Source: G965215145 sp965215145 (GTDB lineage: Bacteria; Bacteroidota; Rhodothermia; Rhodothermales; JANQRZ01). Taken from it: a stretch of DNA of 64,000 bases. The stretch spans positions 1,612,001 to 1,676,000 of the forward strand of contig OZ244038.1 of the NCBI GenBank assembly GCA_965215145.1, given 5' to 3'. The position numbers and the translations under genes are program-made. Positions 44,719-54,467 of the stretch are shown one piece after another. Position 1 is the stretch's first letter. Every line of letters begins with the position of its first letter. The notes beneath the pieces were generated by a model. That model was given only the letters and a program-made list of their open reading frames with translations, had not been told where the DNA came from and searched no databases.

Positions 44719-46638
44719 CTACGCCTGCGGCTCGTCGTCGGTGACGACCTCGAAGTCGGCGTCCTTGACCTCCGGCTCCGGGGCGCCGTCGCCGGCGGGC
44801 TCGGTACCGCCCGCCGCGGCGGGGTCGGCGTCGGCCTGCTGGGCGCGGTAGAGGTCCTCCGACGCTTCGCTCCAGGCGGCGTTGAGCTGCTCCATCGCGC
44901 TCTCGGCCTGGTCGACGTCCTGGTTCTTGTGGACCTCCTTGAGCCGCTCCAGCGCCGCCTCGATCTTGGCGCGCTTCTCCTCCGGGAGCTTGTCGCCGTA
45001 GTCCGCGAGGTTCTTCTCCGACGAGAAGATCAGGGTGTCGGCCGCGTTCAGCTTCTCGACCTTCTCGCGGCGCTGCTTGTCCTCGGAGGCGTGCTCGCGG
45101 GCGGCCTTCCGCATCTGCTCGATCTCGGCCTCCGAGAGCCCGGAGCTGGCCTCGATCCGGATCGACTGCTCCTTGCCGGTGGCCTTGTCCTTGGCCGAGA
45201 CGTTGAGGATGCCGTCGGCGTCGATGTCGAAGGTGACCTCGATCTGCGGGACGCCGCGGGGGGCCGGCGGGATGCCGTCGAGGTGGAACCGGCCGATGGT
45301 GCGGTTGTCGACGGCCATCGGCCGGTCGCCCTGGAGGACGTGGATCTCGACCGAGGGCTGGCTGTCGGAGGCCGTCGAGAACGTCTCGGACTTCCTGGTC
45401 GGGATCGTCGTGTTGGCGGGGATCAGCGAGGTCGTCACGCCGCCGAGGGTCTCGATGCCGAGGTTCAGCGGGGTCACGTCGAGGAGCAGCACGTCCTGCA
45501 CGTCGCCGGAGAGGACGCCGCCCTGGATCGCCGCGCCGACGGCGACGACCTCGTCGGGGTTGACTGACCGGTTCGGCTTCTTGCCGAAGAACTCCTCGGC
45601 GGCCTTCTGGATGGCCGGGATCCGCGTCGAGCCGCCGACGAGGATCACCTGGTCGACCTGGTCCTTCGAGAGGCCGGCGTCCTCGAGGGCCTTCTTCATC
45701 GGGGGGATCGTGCGCTCGACGAGGTCGTCGACGAGCTGCTCGAACTTGGCGCGGGTGAGGTCGAGGGTGAGGTGCTTCGGGCCGTCCTGGGTGGCGGTGA
45801 TGAACGGGAGGTTCACCGTCGTCTGGGTGGCGCTGGAGAGCTCGATCTTCGCCTTCTCAGCGGCCTCCTTCAGGCGCTGGAGCGCCATCGGGTCGGTGCG
45901 GAGGTCGATCCCCTCGTCCCGCTTGAACTCGTCGGCGATGTAGTCGATGAGGCGCTGGTCGAAGTCGTCGCCGCCGAGGTGGGTGTCGCCGTTGGTGGCC
46001 TTGACCTCGAAGACGCCGTCGCCGAGCTCGAGGATGGAGATGTCGTAGGTGCCGCCGCCGAGGTCGTAGACGGCGACGATCTCGTCCTCGGCCTTCTTGT
46101 CGAGGCCGTAGGCGAGGGCGGCGGCGGTGGGCTCGTTGATGATGCGCTTGACGGTGAGCCCGGCGATCTGGCCGGCCTCCTTGGTCGCCTTGCGCTGGGC
46201 GTCGTTGAAGTAGGCGGGCACCGTGATGACGGCCTCGGTGACCTTCTCGCCGAGGTAGTCCTCCGCCGTCTGCTTCAGCTTCTGGAGCACCATCGCCGAG
46301 ATCTCCTGCGGGGTGTAGACGCGGTCGCCGATCTCGACGCGGGCCGTCCCGCCGTCGCCCTCGACGACGGCGTAGGGCACCGTCTTGATCTCGTCCTCGA
46401 CCTCGTTGTGCTTGCGGCCCATGAACCGCTTGATCGAGAAGATGGTCTGCTGCGGGTTCGTGATGGCCTGCCGCTTGGCGGGGGCGCCGACGAGGCGCTC
46501 GCCGTCCTTCTTGAAGGCGACGACGGACGGCGTCGTCCGCCCGCCCTCGGCGTTGGGGACGACGACGGGCTCGGAGCCCTCCATGACCGCGACGACGGAG
46601 TTGGTCGTGCCGAGGTCGATGCCGATGATCTTGCTCAT
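44719..46638 (-). CDS. dnaK: Chaperone DnaK (Hsp70)
   Basis: This 639-residue Hsp70 opens with [19 protein letters not shown]. The Hsp70 signature [19 protein letters not shown] lies near 195 and [14 protein letters not shown] near 330. The substrate-binding domain contains [18 protein letters not shown], and a helical lid and an acidic tail end the protein ([17 protein letters not shown]). It folds and refolds proteins in the cytosol with DnaJ and GrpE, which are not in the window. It is monocistronic, divergent from pgsA. Confidence 0.98.
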   Translation of the reverse strand: MSKIIGIDLGTTNSVVAVMEGSEPVVVPNAEGGRTTPSVVAFKKDGERLVGAPAKRQAITNPQQTIFSIKRFMGRKHNEVEDEIKTVPYAVVEGDGGTARVEIGDRVYTPQEISAMVLQKLKQTAEDYLGEKVTEAVITVPAYFNDAQRKATKEAGQIAGLTVKRIINEPTAAALAYGLDKKAEDEIVAVYDLGGGTYDISILELGDGVFEVKATNGDTHLGGDDFDQRLIDYIADEFKRDEGIDLRTDPMALQRLKEAAEKAKIELSSATQTTVNLPFITATQDGPKHLTLDLTRAKFEQLVDDLVERTIPPMKKALEDAGLSKDQVDQVILVGGSTRIPAIQKAAEEFFGKKPNRSVNPDEVVAVGAAIQGGVLSGDVQDVLLLDVTPLNLGIETLGGVTTSLIPANTTIPTRKSETFSTASDSQPSVEIHVLQGDRPMAVDNRTIGRFHLDGIPPAPRGVPQIEVTFDIDADGILNVSAKDKATGKEQSIRIEASSGLSEAEIEQMRKAAREHASEDKQRREKVEKLNAADTLIFSSEKNLADYGDKLPEEKRAKIEAALERLKEVHKNQDVDQAESAMEQLNAAWSEASEDLYRAQQADADPAAAGGTEPAGDGAPEPEVKDADFEVVTDDEPQA

Positions 46639-46721
46639 GATGGGGGAGGTGGTGATTCAGTAGGAGGTGACTCGTTCGGGGCGCGGCGGCGTTCGCTCCG
46701 GCGCGCGGTCGTCCGGGGGTC

Positions 46722-46753
46722 CAAAGACGGTGCCACGGCCTCACCGGTGCCAA
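46722..46753 (-). promoter_or_regulatory. Putative dnaK promoter
   Basis: On the minus strand TTG (46753-46751) is followed after 21 bases by CGTCTTTG (46729-46722), which keeps the TTTG half of the -7 consensus. The leader would be about 80 bases long. I looked for a CIRCE inverted repeat and found none. Confidence 0.4.
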
Positions 46754-46760
46754 TCTGGCA

Positions 46761-46778
46761 GGGCACGGCAGCGTGCCC
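46761..46778. repeat. Short palindrome related to family 1
   Basis: GGGCACG and CGTGCCC flank a 4-base loop between dnaK and pgsA. The composition and spacing resemble family 1 palindromes, but the outer GTAG/CTAC is not preserved, so membership is uncertain. Confidence 0.4.
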
Positions 46779-46831
46779 CCCGTGCCGGTCCTACGAACAC
46801 GCGGGAGGCACCCGCGGGCGGGGCCGCTCCG

Positions 46832-46839
46832 TATCTTGC
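46832..46839 (+). promoter_or_regulatory. Putative -7 element of pgsA
   Basis: TATCTTGC lies 18 bases before the pgsA ATG and shares the TAyCTT core and spacing of other starts in the window. There is no TTG at the expected -33 position. Confidence 0.35.
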
Positions 46840-46857
46840 CCCCCTGCCTGGACCTGC

Positions 46858-47481
46858 ATGAAGCACCTCCCGAACGTCCTCACCGCCAGCCGGATCGCCG
46901 TGACGCCGGTGTTCCTCGTCCTCCTGCTCGGGGGGACGCTGACGGGGCAGGCCGTCGCGGTCGCGCTCTTCATCGCGGGGGCCATCACGGACTGGCTCGA
47001 CGGCCGCCTCGCCCGGCAGTACGGCGCCGGCTCCCGGCTCGGCCAGTTCCTCGACCCGCTCGCCGACAAGGTGCTCGTGCTGGGCGCCTTCTTCGCGCTC
47101 CTGTTCCTCCCGCCCGACGCCCTCGGCCGCCGGCTCCACGAGGGCTGGTGGTGGTGGGCCGTCTCGCTGATCGCGCTGCGCGACGTGGCCGTGACGGCCC
47201 TCCGCAGCCGTGCCGAGCGCCGGGGGCAGGCCCTCCAGACCTCCTACGCCGCGAAGGTCAAGACGACGGTCCAGCTCACGTTCCTGATCGCGACGATGGT
47301 GTTTCTCGTCGCCGCCCAACTCGCGCGCTTCGAGGGGGGGGTCGGCGCGCTCGGTGGCTTCGCCGGCTCGGTCGTGTACGGGCCGGTGACGGACGTGCTG
47401 CTGCTCGTGACCGTCGTGCTCACGCTCTGGACGGGCGCGCTTTACTTCCGCCGTCCCCGCCGGCTCGAACACGTCGGGTGA
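46858..47481 (+). CDS. pgsA: CDP-diacylglycerol-glycerol-3-phosphate 3-phosphatidyltransferase
   Basis: This 207-residue integral membrane enzyme of phosphatidylglycerol synthesis carries the CDP-alcohol phosphotransferase motif D-x2-D-G-x2-A-R-x8-G-x3-D-x3-D in DWLDGRLARQYGAG followed by SRLGQFLDPLADK (about 41-67). The opening LPNVLTASRIAVTPVFLVLL is typical of PgsA. Five or six hydrophobic segments span the length. PgsA is favoured over related transferases by length and the N-terminus. It lies 86 bases upstream of pyrE. Confidence 0.9.
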   Translation: MKHLPNVLTASRIAVTPVFLVLLLGGTLTGQAVAVALFIAGAITDWLDGRLARQYGAGSRLGQFLDPLADKVLVLGAFFALLFLPPDALGRRLHEGWWWWAVSLIALRDVAVTALRSRAERRGQALQTSYAAKVKTTVQLTFLIATMVFLVAAQLARFEGGVGALGGFAGSVVYGPVTDVLLLVTVVLTLWTGALYFRRPRRLEHVG

Positions 47482-47567
47482 GCGGAGAGGAGAGAGGAGC
47501 CGGACAAGTTAGCGACGGCGGTGGAGCCTGCCGAACTGAGAACTGAAGACTGCAAACCGCAGACCCC

Positions 47568-48215
47568 GTGACCCCCGCCATCGCCCGCCGCGTCGCCGAA
47601 GACCTCCTCGACGCGGGCGCCGTCCTCCTCCGCCCGGACGACCCGTTCACGTGGGCCTCGGGGCTCCGCTCGCCGGTCTACTGCGACAACCGGCTCACGC
47701 TGGCCGCGCCCACCGCTCGGAGCCGCATCGCCGACGCGCTCGCGCAGGCGGTGAGGGAGGAGGGGCTCCGGCCCGACGGGGTGGCGGGCGTCGCCACAGC
47801 GGGCATCCCGCAGGCCGCCCTCCTCGCCGACCGGCTCGGGCTGCCGCTGGCCTACGTCCGGTCGAAGGCGAAGGGGCACGGGCGCGAGAACCGGATCGAG
47901 GGGCGCGTTTTAGCTGGGCAGCGGCTCGTCGTCGTCGAGGACCTCGTCTCGACGGGCGGCTCGTCGCTGGCGGCGGTCCGGGCGCTCCGCGGGGCCGGCG
48001 CCGAGGTGCTCGCCGTGCTGGCCGTGTTAACCTACGGGTTCGACGCCGCCGAGCGGTCCTTCGCCGAGGCCGGCGTCCGTCTCCTCGCCCTCTCCAACCT
48101 CAGCGCGCTGCTCGACGTGGCTGCCGAGCGCGGCGACCTCGGCGCGGACGCCCTCGACGTCCTCCGCGCCTGGCGCGCCGACCCGGAGGGATGGAGCGAG
48201 AGGGTGAGAGGGTGA
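47568..48215 (+). CDS. pyrE: Orotate phosphoribosyltransferase
   Basis: This 215-residue type I phosphoribosyltransferase makes orotidine monophosphate in pyrimidine synthesis. It shows FTWASGLRSPVYCDNR near residue 27, the flexible-loop YVRSKAKGHGRENRIEG (about 99-115) and the PRPP-binding VVVEDLVSTGGSSLAAVRAL (about 125-144). The start is a GTG at 47568. The last codons (SERVRG, then TGA) lie inside a tandem array of an 8-base repeat, so the C-terminus has probably been rewritten by repeat expansion. Confidence 0.94.
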   Translation: MTPAIARRVAEDLLDAGAVLLRPDDPFTWASGLRSPVYCDNRLTLAAPTARSRIADALAQAVREEGLRPDGVAGVATAGIPQAALLADRLGLPLAYVRSKAKGHGRENRIEGRVLAGQRLVVVEDLVSTGGSSLAAVRALRGAGAEVLAVLAVLTYGFDAAERSFAEAGVRLLALSNLSALLDVAAERGDLGADALDVLRAWRADPEGWSERVRG

Positions 48216-48264
48216 GAGGGTGAGAGGGTGAGAGGGTGAGAGGGTGAGAGGGTGAGAGGGTGAG
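48201..48264. repeat. Tandem array, eight perfect copies of AGGGTGAG
   Basis: Eight identical 8-base units run without interruption from the last codons of pyrE into the pyrE-cinA spacer, ending just before AATTTA. Such perfect microsatellites are prone to slipped-strand length change. The pyrE stop occurs in the second unit, so copy-number change would leave the protein unaltered but would change the spacer length before cinA. Confidence 0.9.
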
Positions 48265-48337
48265 AATTTAGACGGGACTCCCTGGGACCCCGTACTCCCT
48301 CCTTTCTTTTCTTCCTCTCCTCCAGTCCCCCTTTCCC

Positions 48338-49633
48338 ATGACCCTCACCCTCCTCACCGTCGGCGACGAGCTGCTGATCGGGCAGACGGTTAACACCAAC
48401 GCCGCGTGGATCGGGCAGCAGCTCAACGCGCTCGGCGTCGAGGTCGGCCGGGCGGCGACGGTGGGGGACGACGCGGCGGCCATCGCGTGGGAGCTGTCTC
48501 GGGGGCTGCGTGAGAGCGACGGCGTCGTCATCACCGGTGGCCTCGGCCCGACGCACGACGACGTCACCAAGCGCGCCGTCGCGGAGGCGCTCGCCCGCCC
48601 GCTCCGGTTCGACGCGGACGTGCTGGCGGGGGTGAAGGAAAAATTCGAGGCGCGGGGGCGGGTGATGACGGAGGCCAACCGCGCGCTGGCCGAGGTGCCC
48701 GAGGGGTTCGAGGTCCTGGAGAACCCCGTCGGGACGGCGCCGGGGCTGTGGTTCGCGGGGGGAATCGACGCGTCCGAGGGCAAGCGCATCGTCGTGATCC
48801 TGCCGGGCGTGCCCTACGAGATGGAGGCGCTCATGCGCGAGCACGTCCTGCCGCGGCTCGCCGCGCGACGCGGCACGGGCGGGTTCGCACAGAAGACGCT
48901 GCAGACCGTCGGCCGCGGCGAGAGCGACCTCGCCGAGCTCATCGGCGACCTCTCCGGCTGGCTCGACGGCGGCCCCGAGGCGCTCCGTCTCGCGTTCCTT
49001 CCGAGCTACGGCGTCGTCCGCCTCCGCCTCACCGCCGCCGCCGCCACGCAGCCCGCGGCTGGGGAGCGGCTGGCGGCCTTTGAGGCGTTCCTCCGTGGGC
49101 GCGTCGGCGAGTTCGTGTTCGGGGAGGGGGACGACACGCTCGAAGCGGCCGTCGGGCGGATGCTGGCCGAGCGGGGGCTGACGGTGGCCGTGGCCGAGAG
49201 CTGCACCGGCGGGCGCCTCGCCGACGCGATCACGAACGTCCCCGGCGCGTCGGGCTACTTCGTCGGCGGGGCCGTGGTCTACGGGAACGACCAGAAGGTC
49301 AGCCTCCTCGACGTGGACGAGGCCGCGCTCCGCGAGGACGGCGCCGTGAGCGAGCGCGTCGCGCGGCAGCTCGCCGACGGCGTCCGCCGCCGCCTCGGCG
49401 CGGACCTCGCCGTCTCGACGACGGGCGTCGCCGGGCCGGGCGGGGGGACGCCGGAGAAGCCCGTCGGCACCGTCTGGCTCGGCTACGCCGACCGGCACGG
49501 GACGCACGCCGCGCTGCTCCGGCTCACGGGGGACCGCCTGCTCAACAAGCGCCTCACGGTCACGCTGGCGCTCGACCTCCTGCGCCGGCAGCTCCTCCGC
49601 CGAGACCGCCTCGCCGATGGCCCCGGGGCGTAG
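48338..49633 (+). CDS. cinA: CinA-family protein (pyrophosphatase/NMN amidohydrolase)
   Basis: This 431-residue protein has an N-terminal MoaB/MogA-like domain (about 1-165) with LTVGDELLIGQTVNTNAAW and VITGGLGPTHDDVTKRAVAE. A middle region leads to the C-terminal PncC-type nicotinamide mononucleotide deamidase domain (about 270-425) with AVAESCTGGRLADAITNVPG, YFVGGAVVYGNDQKV and VSTTGVAGPGGGTPEKPVG. It probably salvages NMN or hydrolyses ADP-ribose. It stands between the 8-mer array and a two-component system. Confidence 0.94.
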   Translation: MTLTLLTVGDELLIGQTVNTNAAWIGQQLNALGVEVGRAATVGDDAAAIAWELSRGLRESDGVVITGGLGPTHDDVTKRAVAEALARPLRFDADVLAGVKEKFEARGRVMTEANRALAEVPEGFEVLENPVGTAPGLWFAGGIDASEGKRIVVILPGVPYEMEALMREHVLPRLAARRGTGGFAQKTLQTVGRGESDLAELIGDLSGWLDGGPEALRLAFLPSYGVVRLRLTAAAATQPAAGERLAAFEAFLRGRVGEFVFGEGDDTLEAAVGRMLAERGLTVAVAESCTGGRLADAITNVPGASGYFVGGAVVYGNDQKVSLLDVDEAALREDGAVSERVARQLADGVRRRLGADLAVSTTGVAGPGGGTPEKPVGTVWLGYADRHGTHAALLRLTGDRLLNKRLTVTLALDLLRRQLLRRDRLADGPGA

Positions 49634-49647
49634 GCAAACGTTCCCCC

Positions 49648-49678
49648 TTGACGGCGTGGGCTCCGTGATGCATCTTAC
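49648..49678 (+). promoter_or_regulatory. Promoter before the sensor kinase gene
   Basis: TTG (49648-49650) is followed after 20 bases by CATCTTAC (49671-49678). Spacing matches the ppdK, LytS and FG-GAP promoters. The sequence can also be read as TTGACG with a 17-base spacer to CATCTT, as for a classical housekeeping sigma factor. Confidence 0.45.
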
Positions 49679-49790
49679 CGGGCTCGCTACCACGGCCCTT
49701 GCGCGTAACTAATCCCGCGTGTGGGCTGAGGCGCACGGGGAGCGGCGAAGGCCGCGCGGACGCACCGGCGGGCGCCCCCACCCCCCCTCC

Positions 49791-51446
49791 ATGCACCGAC
49801 CTCCCCCAGAGCCGGGGCCGGCTCCGGACGCGTCTCCCGCGTCGGCGCCGAGCCCTGGACCTGCCCCGGACGCCGCGCTCCGCCCCGGCATCGAGCGCGC
49901 GCTCGTCGAGGCGTCGCGCCTGCTCGTCTCCTCCAGCGACGTCGACCTCCGCGAGGTGCTCCGCCTGCTGGCCGAGGCCGTCGGCTCGGACAGCGCCTAC
50001 CTCCTCACCGTCTCCGACGCCGCGTCCGCCGACGCCGCGGCCTCCGACGGGGGCCCCGCCGCCGCTGAGGCTGATGCCGCCCCGCTCGTCCTGGAGTCCG
50101 TGACGCGCTGGCATCGGGAGGGGTGCGAGCCCGCCGGAGACGAGTCCCCCTTCGGCCTCCCCTCCGGGCTCCCCTTCGCCGCCGAGCTCGACGGCCTCGG
50201 GTGCCACTTCCGCCGCGAGGACGACGACCGCGTCGACGGCGTCGCCATCCCCATCCTGTCCGAGGAGGACCGGTTCATCGGCTACCTCGGCATCGAGCAC
50301 CTCGACCTCCCCATGCCGACGCTCCGCGAGCACGGCCGCGTGCTCTCCGTCTTCGGGGACCTCCTGGCGAGCTACCTCTCGCGGACCGAGGCCGAGCGCG
50401 CCCTCCGCGAGAGCGAGGAGCGCTACCGGACGTTCGTGCAGACGATCTCCGAGGCCGTCTGGCGCGTGGACCTCCGCGAGCCGGTCCCGACGGCGCTCCC
50501 CCCGGCGCAGCAGGTCCACGCCCTGCTCGGCCGGGCCTACCTCGCCGAGTGCAACGCGATGATGCTCGACCTCCTCGGCGCACCCGACGCCGAGGCCGTG
50601 CTCGGGCTGGCGCCGGCGGCGCTGCTGCCCGGCAGCGCGCAGGTCGTCGCGCGGGCCTTCGTCGAGAGCGGGTACCGCCTGCACAGCCTGGAGGTCGCCG
50701 TGCCGCAGGCGGAGGGGCGGCCCCGGCACTTCAGCATCAACGCCACCGGGCGGGTCGAGGGCGGCGCGCTCGTGCGGGTCTGGGGGAGCACGAACGAGGT
50801 CACCCTCCGGGCCGAGCTCGAACGGCGGATGGTGCGGGTGCTGGAGGAGCAGCAGGAGCGCGTCGGGCAGGACCTCCACGACAGCGTGGGCCAGCTCCTG
50901 ACCGGCATCCGCATGCTCAGCGACAACCTCGCCGCGCGCCACGCCCGCGAGGGCGACGGCGAGGACGCCACGGCCCGGCGGATCGCCGAGTTCGCGGACC
51001 AGGCCACCGAGCAGGTCCGCCAGATCTGCCGGACCCTCGTGCCGCCGCTGCTCTACCAGGAGGGCCTCGCGCTCTCGCTCGACGCCCTCGCCGCCACGGC
51101 CGACGCGCTCCCCGACGTCCGCTGCTCGTTCGAGCACGACGGCGAGGCCGACGTCGCCGACCGCGAGGCGTGCCTCCAGCTCTACCGGATCGCGCAGGAG
51201 GCCGTGAACAACGCGCTCAAGCACGCCCGCCCGCACCACATCCGCCTCCGGCTCGGCCGGCAGAACGGGCACATCGCCCTCCAGGTCATCGACGACGGCT
51301 GCGGCTTCGACCCCGAGGCCATCGTCCGGCCGTCGGTCGGGCTCTACAGCATGCAACGCCGCGCCGGCAGCGTCCGGGCCCGCCTCGACGTCACCTCGGC
51401 CGTGGGCGACGGCACGGTGGTGACGGTGGAGCTCCCGGCCCGATGA
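49791..51446 (+). CDS. GAF/PAS sensor histidine kinase (HisKA_3 type)
   Basis: This 551-residue cytosolic-looking kinase has no transmembrane segment. After a Pro/Ala-rich head, a GAF-like domain (about 25-195) and a PAS-like domain (about 205-345) lead to a HisKA_3 dimerisation helix whose phospho-acceptor His is in RVGQDLHDSVGQLLTGIRM (about 357-375). The HATPase has LYRIAQEAVNNALKHARPH and DDGCGFDPEAI. The ATG at 49791 is preferred to a GTG 72 bases upstream. NarL/LuxR-type regulators are the usual partners of this kinase class, and one follows 225 bases downstream. Confidence 0.9.
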   Translation: MHRPPPEPGPAPDASPASAPSPGPAPDAALRPGIERALVEASRLLVSSSDVDLREVLRLLAEAVGSDSAYLLTVSDAASADAAASDGGPAAAEADAAPLVLESVTRWHREGCEPAGDESPFGLPSGLPFAAELDGLGCHFRREDDDRVDGVAIPILSEEDRFIGYLGIEHLDLPMPTLREHGRVLSVFGDLLASYLSRTEAERALRESEERYRTFVQTISEAVWRVDLREPVPTALPPAQQVHALLGRAYLAECNAMMLDLLGAPDAEAVLGLAPAALLPGSAQVVARAFVESGYRLHSLEVAVPQAEGRPRHFSINATGRVEGGALVRVWGSTNEVTLRAELERRMVRVLEEQQERVGQDLHDSVGQLLTGIRMLSDNLAARHAREGDGEDATARRIAEFADQATEQVRQICRTLVPPLLYQEGLALSLDALAATADALPDVRCSFEHDGEADVADREACLQLYRIAQEAVNNALKHARPHHIRLRLGRQNGHIALQVIDDGCGFDPEAIVRPSVGLYSMQRRAGSVRARLDVTSAVGDGTVVTVELPAR

Positions 51447-51671
51447 CCCCACCCAGCCCGAATCGGAGCCGCACCCCCCAAGCGTCCCTATGGATCAAGC
51501 CCGCCGTCATCCTAGCGCTACGAAGGGCGCAGACTGAACCCCAGCCGCCGCTTCAGGCCTGCCGTTCGAAATGAGGCCCCGCAGCGCCGGCGCGGCGGGC
51601 CCATCCGCCCCCCGGCCCCGTACCCCCACCGCCTTCTCAGGCAGTCCGCCCACCCTCCCACGCGAACAGGC

Positions 51672-52379
51672 ATGGACCACGCTCAGCCCCCCGCATCAGC
51701 CGACGGCCACCGTGCGGCCATCCGCATCGTCGTGGTGGATGACCACCCCGCCATCCGCGACGCCATCGCCGACACCGTGGCGGACCAGGTGGACATGCAC
51801 CTGCTCGGCGCTGCCGGCACGGCCGAGGACGCCTTCGACCTCGTCCGCCGCGAGCGCCCCGACATCGCCGTCGTGGACATCTCGCTCGGCGACGCCCACG
51901 GGCTCGACCTCGTCCAGAACCTCCGCGCCGAGCACCCCGGCCTCCAGGTCGTCGTGTTCTCGATGTACGACGAGGCCGTCTACGCCGAGCGCGCCATCCG
52001 CGCCGGCGCCCGCGGCTACGTGATGAAGAGCGAGCCGACGCAGAACGTGGCCGAGGCCATCCGCGCCGCCGCCAGCGGCGAGATCTACCTCAACCGCGCC
52101 GCCGCCAGCCGCATCCTCTCGAAGGTGGCCCAGGGCTACGGCACGAGCGGAGGGGGTTCCAAGCAGAGCGGCCTCGAGGAGCTCACCGACCGCGAGATGG
52201 CCGTCTTCGCCATGCTCGGCCAGGGCAGCGCCGTCGAGGAGATCGCCGACCGGCTCAACCTCAGCCGCAAGACGGTCGAGACGTACCGCCGCCGCGCTAA
52301 GGAGAAGCTCGGGTTCGACACCGTCGCGGAGCTGCTTCAGTTCGCCGTGCGGTGGACCTACGCCCAGGGCGGGGGGTGA
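51672..52379 (+). CDS. NarL/LuxR-family response regulator
   Basis: This 235-residue regulator has a receiver domain with IRIVVVDDHPAIRDAI, the phospho-acceptor aspartate in IAVVDISLGDAHGLDL (about 68-75) and the lysine in GYVMKSEPT. The C-terminal LuxR-type helix-turn-helix (about 165-230) shows ELTDREMAVFAMLGQG and RLNLSRKTVETYRRRAKEK. It is the probable partner of the HisKA_3 kinase just upstream. The 225-base spacer means it may have its own promoter. The regulon is unknown. Confidence 0.93.
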   Translation: MDHAQPPASADGHRAAIRIVVVDDHPAIRDAIADTVADQVDMHLLGAAGTAEDAFDLVRRERPDIAVVDISLGDAHGLDLVQNLRAEHPGLQVVVFSMYDEAVYAERAIRAGARGYVMKSEPTQNVAEAIRAAASGEIYLNRAAASRILSKVAQGYGTSGGGSKQSGLEELTDREMAVFAMLGQGSAVEEIADRLNLSRKTVETYRRRAKEKLGFDTVAELLQFAVRWTYAQGGG

Positions 52380-52819
52380 GGCGCCCGCGCCCTGCGCCTT
52401 TGCACCGTCGTAGCGGCGCCACCGGCGCACGGTGGGGCTCTGTCAGCGTCTGGGCGGGACCGGGGGATCCCCGATTTATGACCTGAGGGGAAAGCTGCCT
52501 TCGGGGTCCTACGTCCCCATTATCTAAAGCCATAGTGCCCGCCTGCGCACGCCGCGGAGCACGGGCGATCCTGCGATCCGAGCGGCTCGCGCCGGATTCG
52601 GGTGCCGTAGAGGTAGCCCGGAGGCGCCGCTGAGGCGGCGAGGCGCAAGGGAGGGAAACGAAGAGCGGCGGGCTAGAGCGCCCCAGGACTCAGTAGGCTT
52701 CATCCCATTCTCCCTTGCATGGAGCCGAGGGTACCCACGAATTTGGGGGCATAGGGCGTTGGTATCCACAGACGCCTCACGCTTGCCCTCCACCACCCCG
52801 GGCACCGCCGCCACCCCCC
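52380..52819. other. 440-base gap, no supported gene
   Basis: The gap between the regulator and a small hypothetical gene has lower GC patches, several short GC-rich foldbacks and a minus-strand open frame (52524-52814) rich in Arg, Pro and Ser that I do not believe. Composition differs from the neighbouring genes, so it may be a decayed insertion, but I recognise no transposase or repeat copy in it. Confidence 0.4.
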
Positions 52820-53095
52820 ATGGTCACCTACCACCGTCCCGGCCCCTCGTTCGTGCTGCACGGCCGCGTCACCGTCGAGCTCTTCGACGCCGGCGCCGGG
52901 CCCCACCCGAGCGACGAGCCCTACGCGCTCGTCTTCTACCGCGGCCACATCCGCCCCGGCGTGCCGATCCGCCTCGGCGCCGTCACCCGGATCGAGCTCG
53001 AGGACGGGGACCGCTGCCGGGACCACCGCACCGCGCCCGACGCCGGCACCGTCGTGGACCGCCCCGGCGCCGCCGGGTGGGCGCTGGCGAGCTGA
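52820..53095 (+). CDS. Small hypothetical protein
   Basis: This 91-residue protein starts at an ATG after a run of C residues. It is predicted to be beta-rich (FVLHGRVTVELFDAG, YALVFYRGHIRPGVPI, AVTRIELEDGDRC) with no signal peptide or membrane segment. I do not recognise the family. Codon use resembles the neighbouring genes, with G or C in nearly every third position, which supports coding. It lies 137 bases before recA on the same strand and is probably transcribed separately. Confidence 0.5.
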   Translation: MVTYHRPGPSFVLHGRVTVELFDAGAGPHPSDEPYALVFYRGHIRPGVPIRLGAVTRIELEDGDRCRDHRTAPDAGTVVDRPGAAGWALAS

Positions 53096-53122
53096 GGCGG
53101 GAGGAATTTTCGCCGGCCGAGG

Positions 53123-53150
53123 TTGCAACGCTGCGCGGGCGTTGTCTTTA
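53123..53150 (+). promoter_or_regulatory. Putative recA promoter
   Basis: TTG (53123-53125) is followed after 17 bases by TGTCTTTA (53143-53150). The -7 half GTCTTT matches that proposed for dnaK. The leader would be about 75 bases. I see no LexA-type palindrome near it. Confidence 0.35.
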
Positions 53151-53232
53151 GGAACGTGACACGGGGCTGGCACCGGCCCCGGCGTATCCTACGCGCGACC
53201 CCCGTACCCCCTGGCGTAAACCCCCCTCCACC

Positions 53233-54336
53233 ATGGCAAACGAGAACACGCAAGACGCGGCCAAGCAGAAGGCGCTCGGCCTCGCGCTCAAGCAGATCGA
53301 GAAGCAGTTCGGCAAGGGCTCCATCATGCGGCTCGGCGAGGCGCCGGCCGTGCAGATCGAGGCCATCCCCACCGGCAGCCTCGCCCTCGACCACGCCCTC
53401 GGCATCGGCGGCGTCCCGCGCGGGAGGGTCGTCGAGATCTACGGCCCGGAGTCCTCGGGCAAGACGACGCTCGCCACGCAGATCGTCGCCGAGGCCCAGA
53501 AGCTCGGCGGGCAGTGCGCCTTCATCGACGCCGAGCACGCCTTCGACTCCACCTACGCCGAGCAACTCGGCGTCGACACCGACGAGCTCCTCGTCTCCCA
53601 GCCCGACACCGGCGAGCAGGCCCTCGAGATCGTCGACATGCTCATCCGCAGCGGCGCCCTCGACGTCGTCGTCGTGGACTCCGTCGCCGCGCTCGTGCCC
53701 CGCTCCGAGATCGAGGGCGAGATGGGGGACTCCCACGTCGGCCTCCAGGCCCGCCTCATGAGCCAGGCCCTCCGGAAGCTCACCGGCACCATCAACCGGA
53801 CGAAGACCTCGCTCATCTTCATCAACCAGATCCGCGAGAAGATCGGCGTCATGTTCGGCTCCCCCGAGACCACGCCGGGCGGGCGGGCGCTGAAGTTCTA
53901 CTGCTCCGTGCGCATGGACATCCGCCGCATCGGCGCCGTCAAGGACGGGACCGACATCGTCGGCAACCGGACGCGCGTGAAGGTCGTCAAGAACAAGGTC
54001 GCCCCGCCGTTCCGCCAGGCCGAGTTCGACATCATCTACGGCGAGGGCGTCTCGTCGATGGGCGAGCTCGTCGACATGGCCGTCGACAACGACATCATCG
54101 GGAAGTCCGGCTCGTGGTTCTCCTACGACGGCGACAACATCGGGCAGGGCCGCGACGCCGCCAAGCAGTGGCTCCGCGACAACGAGGCCCAGCGCGACGA
54201 GGTGATGCAGCGCGTGAAGATCGCCCTCGGGATGATCCCGGACCCGGACGCCCCGGCCGAGGAGACCGACGCCGCGGAGGCGGCCGAGGTCGCGGAGGGC
54301 CAGACGAACGGGACCTCCGACGTGTTCGGCGGCTGA
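53233..54336 (+). CDS. recA: Recombinase RecA
   Basis: This 367-residue recombinase carries [13 protein letters not shown] near the N-terminus, Walker [12 protein letters not shown] (about 71-81), Walker [21 protein letters not shown], the DNA-binding loop region around [27 protein letters not shown], and an acidic C-terminal tail ending DVFGG. It promotes homologous recombination and the DNA-damage response. It is monocistronic, with a strong hairpin 24 bases after the stop. Confidence 0.98.
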   Translation: MANENTQDAAKQKALGLALKQIEKQFGKGSIMRLGEAPAVQIEAIPTGSLALDHALGIGGVPRGRVVEIYGPESSGKTTLATQIVAEAQKLGGQCAFIDAEHAFDSTYAEQLGVDTDELLVSQPDTGEQALEIVDMLIRSGALDVVVVDSVAALVPRSEIEGEMGDSHVGLQARLMSQALRKLTGTINRTKTSLIFINQIREKIGVMFGSPETTPGGRALKFYCSVRMDIRRIGAVKDGTDIVGNRTRVKVVKNKVAPPFRQAEFDIIYGEGVSSMGELVDMAVDNDIIGKSGSWFSYDGDNIGQGRDAAKQWLRDNEAQRDEVMQRVKIALGMIPDPDAPAEETDAAEAAEVAEGQTNGTSDVFGG

Positions 54337-54359
54337 CGCCGCGCACGTCCGAAGCACCC

Positions 54360-54394
54360 GCGCCGCCCGGTGGATCCGACCCGCCGGGCGGCGC
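54360..54394 (+). terminator. recA terminator-like hairpin
   Basis: GCGCCGCCCGG (54360-54370) and CCGGGCGGCGC (54384-54394) form a perfect 11-base stem with a 13-base loop, followed by TGTT. It lies 24 bases after the recA stop. Confidence 0.65.
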
Positions 54395-54467
54395 TGTTCC
54401 GCTCGGGTCCGCTCGCAGCGCGGGAGGGGGAGGCGCAGTCCTCCGGGTCTGCGCTCGTCGGCACGTG

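Noticed and set aside
46639..46857. CIRCE or other heat-shock operator before dnaK
   Set aside because: No inverted repeat resembling CIRCE is present; only a short family 1-like palindrome and a promoter-like pair are seen.
52524..52814. 96-codon minus-strand open frame upstream of the small hypothetical gene
   Set aside because: Arg/Ser/Pro-rich translation without structure, in a region of mixed composition; more likely non-coding or decayed.
53096..53232. LexA box upstream of recA
   Set aside because: No palindromic SOS-box-like sequence of known type is visible.
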